37,733 nucleotides of DNA, from assembly GCA_012735195.1 (NCBI GenBank), contig JAAYIC010000062.1:1-37733 (forward strand). The letters run 5' to 3'. The notes under the pieces were generated by a model. That model was not told where the DNA came from. It did no database searches and saw nothing but the letters and a program-made list of their open reading frames with translations. This DNA is from Bacillota bacterium (GTDB lineage: Bacteria > Bacillota > UBA4882 > UBA10575). Both the position numbers and the translations under genes were made by a program. The first letter of the stretch is position 1; every line of letters begins with the position of its first letter. Positions 16,041 through 25,480 of the stretch are shown here, piece by piece.

Positions 16041-18167
16041 GTGAATTTAAAAGGGGTCCTGATTATAAAGAAAAGAATCACCATGCTTTTTTTGTTGGTC
16101 TTTGCCGGTGTTACCGTCTTGACCGGGCGGCTCTTTTTCATTCAGGTCATAAGAGCCGGCTATTACCAGCAAATAGCTGAAGACCAGCGTTTACGGGATA
16201 TCCCTCTCCAACCCAAACGGGGGATTATTTTCGACCGTAATCACCGGCCTTTGGCCATGAGTTTTAATGCCGACTGTATCTATGCAATCCCGGCGCAGGT
16301 TAGAGAGGCAAAGGAAACGGCAAAGACTGTCGCCGGGATTTTAAATATGCCGGAAAAGCGGGTTTATAGCCTCCTCACACGGAATCTTTCCTTTGTCTGG
16401 CTGAAAATGAAAGCCACCCCGGAAGAGGCGGATTTGATCCGCCGTGCCCGTCTGCCGGGGATTAAGGTGATCCCAAAAGCGCAGCGCTTTTATCCCCAAG
16501 GGAAGCTGGCTGCTCAGGTCTTGGGGTTTGTCGGTATTGACAATCAGGGTTTGGAAGGATTGGAAAGATATTACGATGCGCACCTGCGGGGTATTCCCGG
16601 GAGCCAGCAGGCTGAATTTGACTCCCGGGGGCAGAGCATTCCTTTGGGAGAACGGCGTTACATCCCGCCCCAGGACGGATCCAGCATCGTTCTAACGATT
16701 GATGAGCGCATTCAACACATTGCCGAACGGGAACTGGAAAAAGCCGTGCTGGAACAGGGGGCGAAACGCGGGACGATTATCGTCATGGACCCCATGAACG
16801 GGGAGATCCTGGCGATGGCTTCATTCCCCGGGTTTGATCCCAACAGCTATCAGGAGTACCCGGCCGCCCTCTGGCGGAACTGGGCAGTAACCGACCAGTA
16901 TGAACCGGGATCTACCTTTAAAATTCTTACCGCCGCCGCTGCTTTGGAAGAGGGGATTGTCCGTCGGAATTCGGTGTTTTTTGACCCCGGTTATATAATG
17001 GTCGATAAAGCCCGCTTAAGTTGCTGGCGGGCCGGTGGCCACGGCCGGCAGACTTTCCTTGAAGCCACGGAAAACTCCTGTAACCCGGTCTTCGCCACTT
17101 TGGCTTTACGCCTGGGGAAAGAAAAACTCTATTCCTACCTGGAGGCTTTTGGGTTCGGTTCCCGCAGTGGCATCGATTTTCCCGGTGAAGGACGGGGGAT
17201 CGTTCCCCCGTTAGCACGGGTGAAAAATGTCGAATTGGCGACGATCGGTTTTGGCCAGGGGATCTCCGTCACCCCGCTCCAATTGCTCCAAGCTTTGTCG
17301 GTTATTGCCAACGGCGGCTGTCTGCTCCAACCCCGGTTGGTCCGGGAAGTCCGTTCCCCCGGCGGCGAAGTGGTGGAAAAATATGAAAAGAAAGTAATCC
17401 GCCGGGTGATTTCCCAAGAAACCGCCAAAGAAACCGCTTTGCTCCTGGAATCCGTGGTTGAGCACGGGTCGGGAAACCGGGCGCAGATCCCCGGTTACCG
17501 GGTGGCGGGAAAAACCGGTACTGCCCAGAAACCGGTGGGCGGCATCTACGGAGCGGAACGCGTGGCATCGTTTTTGGGTTTCAGCCCGGTGGAGAACCCC
17601 CGGGTGGCGGTTATTGTGATCCTTGATGAACCGCAGGGGCTGGTGAAGTACGGAGGGGTGATTGCCGCTCCGGTATTTGCCGCGGTAGTCCGTGATATCC
17701 TTTATTACCTGGGCGTGCCTCCGGAAGTCCCCCAAAAGCAAAGCACGGGCCCGGAAGCGCTTGCGCGGGATGAAACCACCCTCAGGTCCGTCCCTAATCT
17801 CCTCCGCCTTACGCGGGCGGAAGCCAGAAAGATCCTCACCCGTGCCAATTTATCCTGGCGGGAATTGGGAGAAGGAGATTACGTGATGGAGCAGAATCCT
17901 AAAGCAGGGGCAATGGTGCCACCGGGAACAACGATCCTCCTTTATTACAATGAAAAGGCAAAGTACAATGTGAAGAATGAACCGTTGGTTCTGGTGCCCG
18001 ATCTAACCGGGCTCTCGGTGGAAAAGGCCGGCAAGGTCTTGCAGAAGATGGGCTTAAAGATGGTCCCCCACGGCGCCGGCCTAGCGGTCAAGCAGATTCC
18101 GGCTGCCGGAACTCGTTTGGGTTTGGGGATGACGGTCAACGTCTATTTCCTGGAAGCCGGGATGTAG
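16041..18167 (+). CDS. spoVD: class B penicillin-binding protein (FtsI/SpoVD) with two PASTA domains
   Basis: A septal transpeptidase cross-linking peptidoglycan outside the membrane. It has one N-terminal membrane helix (~12-34), a PBP dimerisation domain (PKRGIIFDRNHRPLA), and the transpeptidase domain with STFK (S291-K294), SCN (S346-N348) and KTG (K491-G493), followed by two PASTA repeats (~590-650 and ~655-708). At 708 residues with PASTA it matches SpoVD or PBP2b/FtsI; only one such gene is in the cluster, so it may serve vegetative division, spore cortex or both. The start is a GTG with a weak G-rich site; ATG at 16083 is an alternative. An 89-bp gap with a GC hairpin (18170-18185) separates it from murE. 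Confidence 0.92.
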   Translation: MNLKGVLIIKKRITMLFLLVFAGVTVLTGRLFFIQVIRAGYYQQIAEDQRLRDIPLQPKRGIIFDRNHRPLAMSFNADCIYAIPAQVREAKETAKTVAGILNMPEKRVYSLLTRNLSFVWLKMKATPEEADLIRRARLPGIKVIPKAQRFYPQGKLAAQVLGFVGIDNQGLEGLERYYDAHLRGIPGSQQAEFDSRGQSIPLGERRYIPPQDGSSIVLTIDERIQHIAERELEKAVLEQGAKRGTIIVMDPMNGEILAMASFPGFDPNSYQEYPAALWRNWAVTDQYEPGSTFKILTAAAALEEGIVRRNSVFFDPGYIMVDKARLSCWRAGGHGRQTFLEATENSCNPVFATLALRLGKEKLYSYLEAFGFGSRSGIDFPGEGRGIVPPLARVKNVELATIGFGQGISVTPLQLLQALSVIANGGCLLQPRLVREVRSPGGEVVEKYEKKVIRRVISQETAKETALLLESVVEHGSGNRAQIPGYRVAGKTGTAQKPVGGIYGAERVASFLGFSPVENPRVAVIVILDEPQGLVKYGGVIAAPVFAAVVRDILYYLGVPPEVPQKQSTGPEALARDETTLRSVPNLLRLTRAEARKILTRANLSWRELGEGDYVMEQNPKAGAMVPPGTTILLYYNEKAKYNVKNEPLVLVPDLTGLSVEKAGKVLQKMGLKMVPHGAGLAVKQIPAAGTRLGLGMTVNVYFLEAGM

Positions 18168-18256
18168 CCGCGCCCCCACGGGCGCATCTGTGCATCTGTA
18201 CGTAAACCCACTCATAAAATGCTAAATTGTGGTAAAGATATAAGCGGAAGACGGGT

Positions 18257-19774
18257 GTGGTCGGCATGAAACTAAAAGCTTTACTGGAGAAACTGCCGGT
18301 TACGGAGTTCCGGGGTGACGCGGAGGTTGAGATCACCTCGGTGGAATATGACTCACGGCTGGTCTCCCCGGGCGCTCTCTTTATTGCCCTGCGCGGGAGT
18401 AAGGCCGACGGTCATGACTATATACGGGAGGCGGTGGCCCGCGGCGCTGTCGCCGTCCTGGCCGAAGAGGCCGGAGGGGTGGAAGAAGCGGCCAACCTTA
18501 TTTTGGTGCAGGACACCCGGAAACTCTTACCAGCCATCGGCCGGATTTTTTATCATGATCCCGCCGCCCGTCTGCAGTTGTTGGGGGTGGTAGGTACCAA
18601 CGGAAAGACTACCTCCACTTTTTTTCTCCGCTCAATCCTGGAGGCGGCCTCCCGCCCTGCGGGACTGGTCGGAACCATCCACCACCTTTTTGGCGGGAAA
18701 GCCGAAACCTCCGGTAATACCACCCCCGGCCCCCTGGACCTGCAGCGTCTTTTCGCCGAGATGCTTAAGGAAGGAATAGACTGCGTGGTGATGGAGGTCT
18801 CCTCCCACGCCCTGGCCTTGGGGAGAGTGGATGGGCTGACCTTTGCCGGGGGGGTTTTTACCAACATCACCCCGGATCATCTGGATTTCCACCAGAGTTT
18901 TGACGAGTATTTACAGGTGAAAACCGGCTTTTTTACTCATCTTCCCCCGGAAGCCCCGGCGGTGATTAATATCGATGACCCCCATGGCCGGTATATTTTG
19001 GACCGGACAAGCGGACGGAAGTTCACGTACGGCCTTTCCCCGGCGGCCGCAATCCGCGCGGAAGAGATCTCGATGACCATCAAGGGCAGTGCTTTTACGG
19101 CCAATACGCCCTGGGGGAAAAGGCGCATAAACCTGAAATTACCCGGAAGGTTTAACATTTATAACGCTTTGGGCGCATTAGGCCTGGCACTGGCCTTGGG
19201 TGTGGATTTGGAAAGAGCCGGCCGAGGGCTGGAAAGTCTGACCGGAGTTCCCGGGCGTTTTCAGTTAATCCCGGGGGGCGACGATTTTGCGGTGGTGGTG
19301 GATTATGCCCACACCCCCGACGGCCTTGAGAATATCCTACGGACAGCCCGGGCCCTGACAAAAAACAACCTGCTGTTGGTCTTTGGTTGTGGCGGCGACC
19401 GTGACCGGGGCAAGCGTCCGGAGATGGGCAGGATCGCTGCGCGGCTTTCGGATCTGACCATTATTACCAGTGATAATCCTCGTTCGGAGGACCCGGCGGC
19501 AATTGCCCGGGAAATTGAGAACGGCTTTGTGGCGGAGGCGTGGGCGTTGGGACGTGATCCGGCCCGCGGCTGCCGGGTGATTCTTGACCGGAAGGAAGCG
19601 ATCCAGGAGGCGGTTTTTGCCGCCCGCCCCGGAGATATGCTGGTCATAGCAGGAAAAGGCCATGAAAACCACCAGATCTTTCATGACCGGACAGTACCCT
19701 TTGATGACCGGGAAGTGGCGGCGGCCGCATTACGCGCGCGGGCGCAGGGGTTAAAGGAGAGAACAGATGGCTGA
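18257..19774 (+). CDS. murE: UDP-MurNAc-tripeptide synthetase (MurE, meso-DAP type)
   Basis: MurE adds the third stem-peptide residue in the cytoplasm. The ~500 residues include the ATP loop GVVGTNGKTTSTFFL, TTPGPLDLQRLFAEML, MEVSSHALALGRVDG, FTNITPDHLDFHQSFDEY and the substrate motif DNPRSEDP. DNPR is the signature of enzymes that add meso-diaminopimelate rather than lysine, so the wall is predicted to be DAP type. The first GTG (18257) and the ATG three codons later (18266) are both possible starts; relatives usually begin MKLK, favouring 18266. It overlaps murF by 8 bp. Confidence 0.95.
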   Translation: MVGMKLKALLEKLPVTEFRGDAEVEITSVEYDSRLVSPGALFIALRGSKADGHDYIREAVARGAVAVLAEEAGGVEEAANLILVQDTRKLLPAIGRIFYHDPAARLQLLGVVGTNGKTTSTFFLRSILEAASRPAGLVGTIHHLFGGKAETSGNTTPGPLDLQRLFAEMLKEGIDCVVMEVSSHALALGRVDGLTFAGGVFTNITPDHLDFHQSFDEYLQVKTGFFTHLPPEAPAVINIDDPHGRYILDRTSGRKFTYGLSPAAAIRAEEISMTIKGSAFTANTPWGKRRINLKLPGRFNIYNALGALGLALALGVDLERAGRGLESLTGVPGRFQLIPGGDDFAVVVDYAHTPDGLENILRTARALTKNNLLLVFGCGGDRDRGKRPEMGRIAARLSDLTIITSDNPRSEDPAAIAREIENGFVAEAWALGRDPARGCRVILDRKEAIQEAVFAARPGDMLVIAGKGHENHQIFHDRTVPFDDREVAAAALRARAQGLKERTDG

Positions 19775-21167
19775 ATTTACAGTCCATGAGATCCTCGAAG
19801 CAACCGGGGGGAAGCTTTTGGTCGGCAAGCCCGACGCCCGCGTTTCCGGCGTGGGAACGGACAGCCGGACCATCCGGCGGGGAGAGGTTTTTCTTGCTCT
19901 TCGCGGTGAAAAATACGACGGGCATGATTTTACCGCCCAGGCAGTAGCCGGCGGCGCCGGCGTCCTGGTGGTCGAGGAAAAGCCGGAGATGGCTTTCCCG
20001 CCTGAAGTAGCCGTGGTCCAGGTGGCGGATACCCTTACCGCGCTGGGACGGTTGGCCGCCTGGCACCGGCAGCGCTTTTCCATACCGGTAATTGGGGTCA
20101 CGGGCAGTAACGGGAAAACCACCACCAAAGAGCTTCTTGCCGCTCTTTTGGCCCAGAGGTTCCAGGTGGTAAAAAATGAGAAGAACTATAATAATGAGGT
20201 CGGATTGCCCTTAACCCTATTGACCCTGAAGAGTGATACGGAAGTTATCATCCTGGAAATGGGGATGCGCGGGGAAGGGCAGATCGCTTATTTGGCCGGG
20301 ATCGCCCGCCCGACGGTGGGTGTGATCACCAATGTCGGCCACAGTCACCTTGAGCTTTTGGGTTCTCAGGAAGCCATCGCCCGGGCGAAGGGAGAACTTA
20401 TTGCCGCTCTGCCCCGGAACGGGCTGGCGGTTTTGAACGGGGACGACCCGCGGGTACGACTGATGGACCGGCTTTTCCCCGGAGTCTCTCTTTTTTATGG
20501 TCTCGAAGGGGACGGGCTGGATCTCCGGGGGAGCGCCCGTTCTGTTGCCGGCGGGCAGGAAGTGACGGTTACCGGAAAGTGGGGAGATTTCACCTTCTTT
20601 CTTCCTCTCCCCGGCCGGCATAATACCGCCAATGCCCTGGCCGCAACCACGGCGGCGCTCACTTTTGGCCTTACTGCCCGGGAGATCGCCACGGGCATGA
20701 AGAACCTGCCGCCCTTGGAAAAAAGGTTGCGGATCATGGAAGAGTATGGTTTGACCATAATTGATGATACGTATAATGCCAGCCCGCAGTCGGTTCAAAC
20801 AACCCTGGAGGTACTGGGCGGGATGGAAGGAAAACGGAAAATTGCTGTTCTCGGCGATATGTTGGAATTGGGAGAGTTCAGCGCCGCCGCCCACCGCAAA
20901 GTCGGTGAAAGCCTTGGTGATCATGGCTGTTCAGCTCTTTTTGCCTATGGGCCCATGTCGGCCGGGACCGCGGACGCGGCTGCGGCGGCAGGGGTTTTTA
21001 GCCGCCATTATGCAGAGCAGGAAGCCTTAATCCGGGATTTACGGGCTTATGTGGCAGAAGGTGACATCCTTCTGGTAAAGGGTTCCCGGGGAATGAAGAT
21101 GGAAAGGGTAATCCAGCAGTTGCTTAAGGAATTAGCCGAAGTATTCAGGGAGGAAGAGAAGAAATGA
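19767..21167 (+). CDS. murF: UDP-MurNAc-tripeptide:D-Ala-D-Ala ligase
   Basis: MurF completes the UDP-MurNAc-pentapeptide by adding D-Ala-D-Ala. At 466 residues it is of normal length. Motifs include GVGTDSRTIRRGEVFLALRG in the N-terminal domain, the ATP loop GVTGSNGKTTTKELLAALL, KNYNNEVGLPLTLL, ILEMGMRGEGQI, ITNVGHSHLELL and IDDTYNASPQSV. The ATG follows TTAAAGGAGA inside the end of murE. Its last 4 bases overlap mraY (ATGA), indicating coupled translation. Confidence 0.96.
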   Translation: MAEFTVHEILEATGGKLLVGKPDARVSGVGTDSRTIRRGEVFLALRGEKYDGHDFTAQAVAGGAGVLVVEEKPEMAFPPEVAVVQVADTLTALGRLAAWHRQRFSIPVIGVTGSNGKTTTKELLAALLAQRFQVVKNEKNYNNEVGLPLTLLTLKSDTEVIILEMGMRGEGQIAYLAGIARPTVGVITNVGHSHLELLGSQEAIARAKGELIAALPRNGLAVLNGDDPRVRLMDRLFPGVSLFYGLEGDGLDLRGSARSVAGGQEVTVTGKWGDFTFFLPLPGRHNTANALAATTAALTFGLTAREIATGMKNLPPLEKRLRIMEEYGLTIIDDTYNASPQSVQTTLEVLGGMEGKRKIAVLGDMLELGEFSAAAHRKVGESLGDHGCSALFAYGPMSAGTADAAAAAGVFSRHYAEQEALIRDLRAYVAEGDILLVKGSRGMKMERVIQQLLKELAEVFREEEKK

Positions 21168-22141
21168 AGCTGCCTTGGATTAGTTTTTTCGCCGCGGGAT
21201 TAACCGCTTTTTTCCTTGTGGTTCTTACCGGGCCCCCTGTGATCAGGTTCCTGAAAAAGATAAAAGCCGGGCAGAATGTGCGGACGGATGCTCCCCGCAC
21301 CCATTACGTTAAATCCGGTACACCCACGATGGGCGGGGTCTTGATCCTCGGCGGGCTTTTGGCCGGGGTAATCGCTGGCATGGGCCGGTCTTGGGACCCG
21401 GCTCTCCGGTGGACTCTCTTCATTACTTTCGGCTATGGTCTGATTGGTTTCCTTGACGACCTGTTGATCATCATCCGCCGGCGGCCCTTAGGACTTAAAG
21501 CCAGGTACAAACTGCTCCTCCAGGTATTTTTCGCCGCCCTTTTGAGTATCTATGTGATCAGGTCCGGGGTGATGGAGAGTCTACCGTTTCCCTTCTTTTC
21601 CTGGCGGCTTTCCCTTCTCCATCCCCTGGCGGCTTCGCTCTTCATTATCTTTGTCGTGGTCGGCACCTCCAATGCGGTCAACTTCACCGACGGCCTGGAC
21701 GGCCTGGCGGCCGGTAGCTGTGTCACCGCCGGCCTGGCCATGGGTATTTTGGCTGTTTTGCAAGGGGAGACGGGGTTGGGCGTTTTTGCCGTTGCCCTGG
21801 CTGGCGCCTGTGCGGGCTTTATCTGGTTCAACTGCCCGCCGGCCCAGGTTTTTATGGGTGACACCGGTTCCCTGGCCTTGGGCGCGGCTTTAGGAGCGGT
21901 GGGGGTCCTTTCCGGGACCGCGCTTTTTCTCCCGGTGGCCGGCGGGATCTTTGTCGCGGAGGTTCTTTCCGTTATTATTCAGGTGCTTTCCTTCCGTTTA
22001 ACCGGAAAAAGGGTCTTTAGGATGAGCCCGCTTCACCACCATTACGAGCTGGGAGGAATGGTCGAAAGCAAAGTGGTGATCAGATTCTGGCTTGTCGGTA
22101 TCCTCCTGGCTCTGCTGGCGCTGGCGGGTTACAAACCATAA
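21164..22141 (+). CDS. mraY: phospho-MurNAc-pentapeptide-transferase (lipid I synthase)
   Basis: MraY moves phospho-MurNAc-pentapeptide onto undecaprenyl phosphate in the membrane. The 325-residue product has about ten hydrophobic segments and the family motifs THYVKSGTPTMGGVLIL, GFLDDLLIIIRRRPLGL, NFTDGLDGLAAG, FMGDTGSLALGA and RVFRMSPLHHHYELGG, including the DDL and NxxNxxDGxDGL-type Asp residues. It overlaps murF by 4 bp and is followed at 18 bp by ftsW rather than the usual murD. Confidence 0.97.
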   Translation: MKLPWISFFAAGLTAFFLVVLTGPPVIRFLKKIKAGQNVRTDAPRTHYVKSGTPTMGGVLILGGLLAGVIAGMGRSWDPALRWTLFITFGYGLIGFLDDLLIIIRRRPLGLKARYKLLLQVFFAALLSIYVIRSGVMESLPFPFFSWRLSLLHPLAASLFIIFVVVGTSNAVNFTDGLDGLAAGSCVTAGLAMGILAVLQGETGLGVFAVALAGACAGFIWFNCPPAQVFMGDTGSLALGAALGAVGVLSGTALFLPVAGGIFVAEVLSVIIQVLSFRLTGKRVFRMSPLHHHYELGGMVESKVVIRFWLVGILLALLALAGYKP

Positions 22142-22159
22142 GTATCCGGGGGTGAGGCT

Positions 22160-23260
22160 TTGAAAAAACAGGGGCCGGATCTCCTGCTTTTATTAACCAC
22201 CATTTTTCTGTTGGTTATTGGCGTGATTCTGGTCACCAGTGCCAGCGCCCCCAGGGCTTTAAGCCAGACCGGCGGGAAAGACCCGTTTTATTATGGGAAA
22301 AGGCAGGCTATCTACGCCTTGCTCGGGTTTTTTCTGCTCCTGGCCACACTGCGGTTGGATTATCGCAGGCTGCGTAAGTTTACCGGTGTTTTTGCCTTTT
22401 TGGCGCCCCTTTTTTTACTGGTTGTCCTTTTTATCGGCGAAGAGATTCAAGGGGCGCGGCGCTGGATTGATCTGGGCCTTTTTACCTTCCAGCCTTCGGA
22501 GTTCGCCAAATTGTCTTTGGTCTTTGTTCTCTCCCATTACCTTGCGGAATTGGGTTCGGGAATAAGGAATTTTGTTACCGGAATCTTACTGCCATTGGTT
22601 TATACAGGAGTCATTGCCCTGCTGGTTATGTTGGAACCGGACCTCGGCACTACGGTGGTGATCTTCGGGATCTTCTTTATCATGCTTTTCGCCGCCGGCG
22701 CCCGCCTTGGCCATCTGGCCTTGGTTGGGCTTTTTGGGACCGGAGCCGGTGTTGGTTTGATTATCAAAGAACCCTATCGCCTGCGGCGGTTCTTCTCCTT
22801 CCTTGACCCGATGGTTGACCCGACAGGGGACGGGTGGCAGATTATTCAGGGTTTGATGGCCCTTGGTTCCGGTGGCCTTTTCGGTGTCGGGCTGGGACGG
22901 AGCAGGCAGAAATTTTTCTATCTCCCGGAATCCCATGCGGACTATATCTTTGCGATCATCGGCGAAGAGCTGGGGCTCATTGGGACGATATTTCTTCTCT
23001 TCCTGTTCTTCCTTATCGCCTGGCGGGGTTATAAAACCGCCTTGACGGCGCCGGATCGCTACGGCAGCCTGCTGGCGGTGGGGATAACCTCGTGTATTGT
23101 TGTTCAGGCTTTGATCAATATCGCGGTAGTGACCGCCACGATTCCTACGACCGGAATCACCCTTCCTTTGATCAGCGCCGGTGGTTCCTCCTTATGGATT
23201 ACCCTGGTCTCAATCGGCATTTTATTAAATATCTCAAAGGAAACCGGCGGCGGCTTTTGA
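22160..23260 (+). CDS. ftsW: FtsW/SpoVE-type lipid II polymerase (SEDS family)
   Basis: A 366-residue SEDS glycosyltransferase with about ten membrane segments that would polymerise lipid II together with the upstream class B PBP. Visible motifs: YYGKRQAIYALLGFFLLL, RRWIDLGLFTFQPSEFAKL, VMLEPDLGTTVVIF, DGWQIIQGLMALGSGGLFGVG, FLPESHADYIFAIIGEELG and TTGITLPLISAGGSSLW. The start is a TTG behind GGGGGTGAGG. FtsW and SpoVE cannot be separated from sequence alone. A 137-bp gap before murA contains a possible TTGTCA/TAGAAT promoter with an unfavourable 19-bp spacer. Confidence 0.93.
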   Translation: MKKQGPDLLLLLTTIFLLVIGVILVTSASAPRALSQTGGKDPFYYGKRQAIYALLGFFLLLATLRLDYRRLRKFTGVFAFLAPLFLLVVLFIGEEIQGARRWIDLGLFTFQPSEFAKLSLVFVLSHYLAELGSGIRNFVTGILLPLVYTGVIALLVMLEPDLGTTVVIFGIFFIMLFAAGARLGHLALVGLFGTGAGVGLIIKEPYRLRRFFSFLDPMVDPTGDGWQIIQGLMALGSGGLFGVGLGRSRQKFFYLPESHADYIFAIIGEELGLIGTIFLLFLFFLIAWRGYKTALTAPDRYGSLLAVGITSCIVVQALINIAVVTATIPTTGITLPLISAGGSSLWITLVSIGILLNISKETGGGF

Positions 23261-23397
23261 AATCTCAAATCCGGTAAGGACAAGCCTATTTGCATATGCG
23301 CCTTTGTCACTTAAAAACGAATTATGCATAGAATATCTACTGTCTCGCGCGGCAACGAAAAAACCAACTGTTGCGGCGGCCTTGGAGGTGAAAACCG

Positions 23398-24669
23398 GTG
23401 GAACGCTTGGAGATTGAGGGCGGTTACCCTTTGCGGGGTGAGGTCCCAATCAGCGGAGCAAAAAATGCGGTATTAAAATTGATGGCCGCTTCGCTCCTGG
23501 CCGAAAATGAATGCATCATTAGAAATGTTCCCCTGATAAAAGACGTATTAACCATGATCGAGGTCTTGCGAAGCCTGGGGGCTGAAGTTTCCTGGGCGGA
23601 CCACGCGGTCCTGCGGATAATTCCCCGGAAGGATTTGGGCTATTCCGCCCCGGATGAGCTTGTGCGGGAGATGAGAGCCTCCGTACAAGTCATGGGCCCT
23701 TTGCTCTCCCGGATGAGGAAGGTTAAACTCTTCCAGCCCGGTGGGTGTGTGATTGGGCAACGCCCGATCGACCTCCATCTAAAGGGGTTTCAGAGTCTCG
23801 GCGCCGAAGTGGTGGAGGAACATGGCTATATTTATGTGCAAGCCGACGAACTCCACGGGGCCGATATCCATCTGGACTTCCCCAGTGTGGGAGCGACGGA
23901 GAATATCATGGCTGCCGCCATTTTGGCCAAAGGCGTTACTGTAATCCGTAATGCCGCGAAAGAACCGGAAATTATTGAGGAACAGAATTTTTACAACCGT
24001 TTGGGAGCGCATATCCGGGGCGCCGGAACCGATATGATCCGGATTGAAGGTGTTAAAGCCCTGCGTTCCATCCCCATAGATTACACGGTAATTCCCGACC
24101 GCATTGAGGCCGGCACCTTTATGCTGGCGGCGGCGATTGCCAAAGGTGAGGTCCACCTGAAAGAGATTATCCCGGAACATTTGGAGTCATTGACTGCCAA
24201 ATTGAAAGAGGCCGGTGTGGAAGTACAGGTAAAAGAGGAGAGCATTAAGGTTAAGGCTGATAAACGTTTGCGGGCGGTGGATGTTACTGTCCTTCCTTAT
24301 CCGGGCTTTCCTACGGATCTGCAACCGCAGATGACAGCGGCCCTTGCGTTGGCGGAGGGGACTAGTTTGCTCACGGAGAATGTTTTTAGCGGCCGTTTCC
24401 GTTATGTCGATGAATTGGTGCGCATGGGCGCCAATATCAGGGTGGAGGGGAGGAGCGCCGTAGTAAAAGGAGTACCCCGCTTTACCGGGGCGGCGGTGGT
24501 CGCACCGGACCTGCGGGCAGCTGCAGCGATGGTTTTGGCGGGTTTGGCCGCTAAGGGCGAAACCATTGTCGAAGGAGTGGATTTGTTGGACCGCGGTTAC
24601 GAAAAATTTGAGGAGAAGTTGGGTTCCCTTGGGGCCCGGATTAAGCGTGTGGTTACGGATCACGGATAA
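23398..24669 (+). CDS. murA: UDP-N-acetylglucosamine 1-carboxyvinyltransferase
   Basis: MurA transfers enolpyruvate from PEP to UDP-GlcNAc, the first committed step of peptidoglycan synthesis and the fosfomycin target. The 423-residue product shows PISGAKNAVLKLMAASLLA, the active-site loop PGGCVIGQRPIDLHLKG with Cys at about residue 117, VGATENIMAAAILAKG, TVIPDRIEAGTFMLAAAI and PGFPTDLQPQMTAALALA. The catalytic Cys is present, so fosfomycin sensitivity is expected by family knowledge. GTG start, 7 nt after GGAGGTG. Its presence directly after ftsW is uncommon; murD or murG would be expected there. Confidence 0.97.
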   Translation: MERLEIEGGYPLRGEVPISGAKNAVLKLMAASLLAENECIIRNVPLIKDVLTMIEVLRSLGAEVSWADHAVLRIIPRKDLGYSAPDELVREMRASVQVMGPLLSRMRKVKLFQPGGCVIGQRPIDLHLKGFQSLGAEVVEEHGYIYVQADELHGADIHLDFPSVGATENIMAAAILAKGVTVIRNAAKEPEIIEEQNFYNRLGAHIRGAGTDMIRIEGVKALRSIPIDYTVIPDRIEAGTFMLAAAIAKGEVHLKEIIPEHLESLTAKLKEAGVEVQVKEESIKVKADKRLRAVDVTVLPYPGFPTDLQPQMTAALALAEGTSLLTENVFSGRFRYVDELVRMGANIRVEGRSAVVKGVPRFTGAAVVAPDLRAAAAMVLAGLAAKGETIVEGVDLLDRGYEKFEEKLGSLGARIKRVVTDHG

Positions 24670-24884
24670 AACAATTTGGTATTCATCATTACAACGAAGA
24701 GAAAGGCCAGAAGCCTCCAGATAGAGACTCCTGTCTTCCTCTTGCTGGGGACAAGTTGCCGGCTGTGCGTACGTGCGCGGCGCCCGTTTCGGTGGGATAA
24801 GTTTAAGGAATATTTTCCGGACGGGATCGTAACATTTATATAGAAAGTGGGTATACGCGCGTGCGCGAACAGTAAGGAGGGAGC
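24670..24884 (+). other. intergenic region with two alternating purine-pyrimidine tracts
   Basis: The 215-bp gap holds no supportable gene. It contains strictly alternating tracts at 24764-24779 (TGTGCGTACGTGCGCG) and 24851-24867 (GTATACGCGCGTGCGCG), the second only ~8 bp before the ribosome site of the SPOR-domain gene. Confidence 0.6.
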
Positions 24885-25364
24885 ATGATGGAGAAACGCC
24901 GGGAAAGAACAAAGGCCTTGACAACCCTGTTGACCAAGATTGCCGGTCTGGTTTTCATGGCATTTCTTGCGATTTCGGTAGGAGTTATCTTTGGTACCCT
25001 TTATTATGATTGGGTGCGGGAAGGACCCTTAACTCCGGTGCAAAGCTGGAACGAGCAGATCCAAACCCCGCTGGCGTTTGAATTTCCGGAGAGCGAAGGG
25101 GTTTACGAGGAGATCTTTTCCACGCCGGAAGCCGCTGTGGAGACGGTGACAGTAAGATATAAAGTGCAGATCGGTCCCTACCAAGCACGGGAGGAAGCGT
25201 TACGGACCGCCGGCGAACTGGAAGAACAGGGCTATCCGGTATTCGTCAGTCAAGAACTTCCCTATTACGTTCAGGTTGGGGCTTTTGCCAATCCGGTAAA
25301 TGCCGACCGGCTAAAACGGGAATTGGGGAATAAGGGTTATCGTGCCTATATTAAAGAAGAATAG
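24885..25364 (+). CDS. membrane-anchored SPOR-domain protein
   Basis: The 159-residue product has a short basic cytoplasmic start, one membrane helix (~21-42), a linker and a C-terminal SPOR domain (~88-157, YKVQIGPYQAREEALRTAGE and YYVQVGAFANPVNADRLKREL). SPOR domains bind denuded glycan strands and are typical of division and sporulation wall proteins. The ATG (a second ATG follows immediately) sits after TAAGGAGGGAG. It lies between murA and the hydrogenase cluster, with its own gap on each side. Confidence 0.8.
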   Translation: MMEKRRERTKALTTLLTKIAGLVFMAFLAISVGVIFGTLYYDWVREGPLTPVQSWNEQIQTPLAFEFPESEGVYEEIFSTPEAAVETVTVRYKVQIGPYQAREEALRTAGELEEQGYPVFVSQELPYYVQVGAFANPVNADRLKRELGNKGYRAYIKEE

Positions 25365-25396
25365 CTTTTAACTTAAATTTATCATAATTTATCAGG

Positions 25397-25450
25397 CGAC
25401 AATTCTCCTGCCTGAGAAGGTATTTCCCGGAGAATTGTCGTATCTATTTT
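25397..25450 (+). terminator. long hairpin before the hydrogenase-type cluster
   Basis: Perfect 12-bp arms CGACAATTCTCC (25397-25408) and GGAGAATTGTCG (25429-25440) with a 20-nt loop, then a T-rich stretch (TATCTATTTT). It probably ends the SPOR-gene transcript, but its position 40 bp before the next start also allows a leader role. Confidence 0.55.
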
Positions 25451-25480
25451 ATAGAGGCGTTTTTAAGATGAGGTGTTTTG

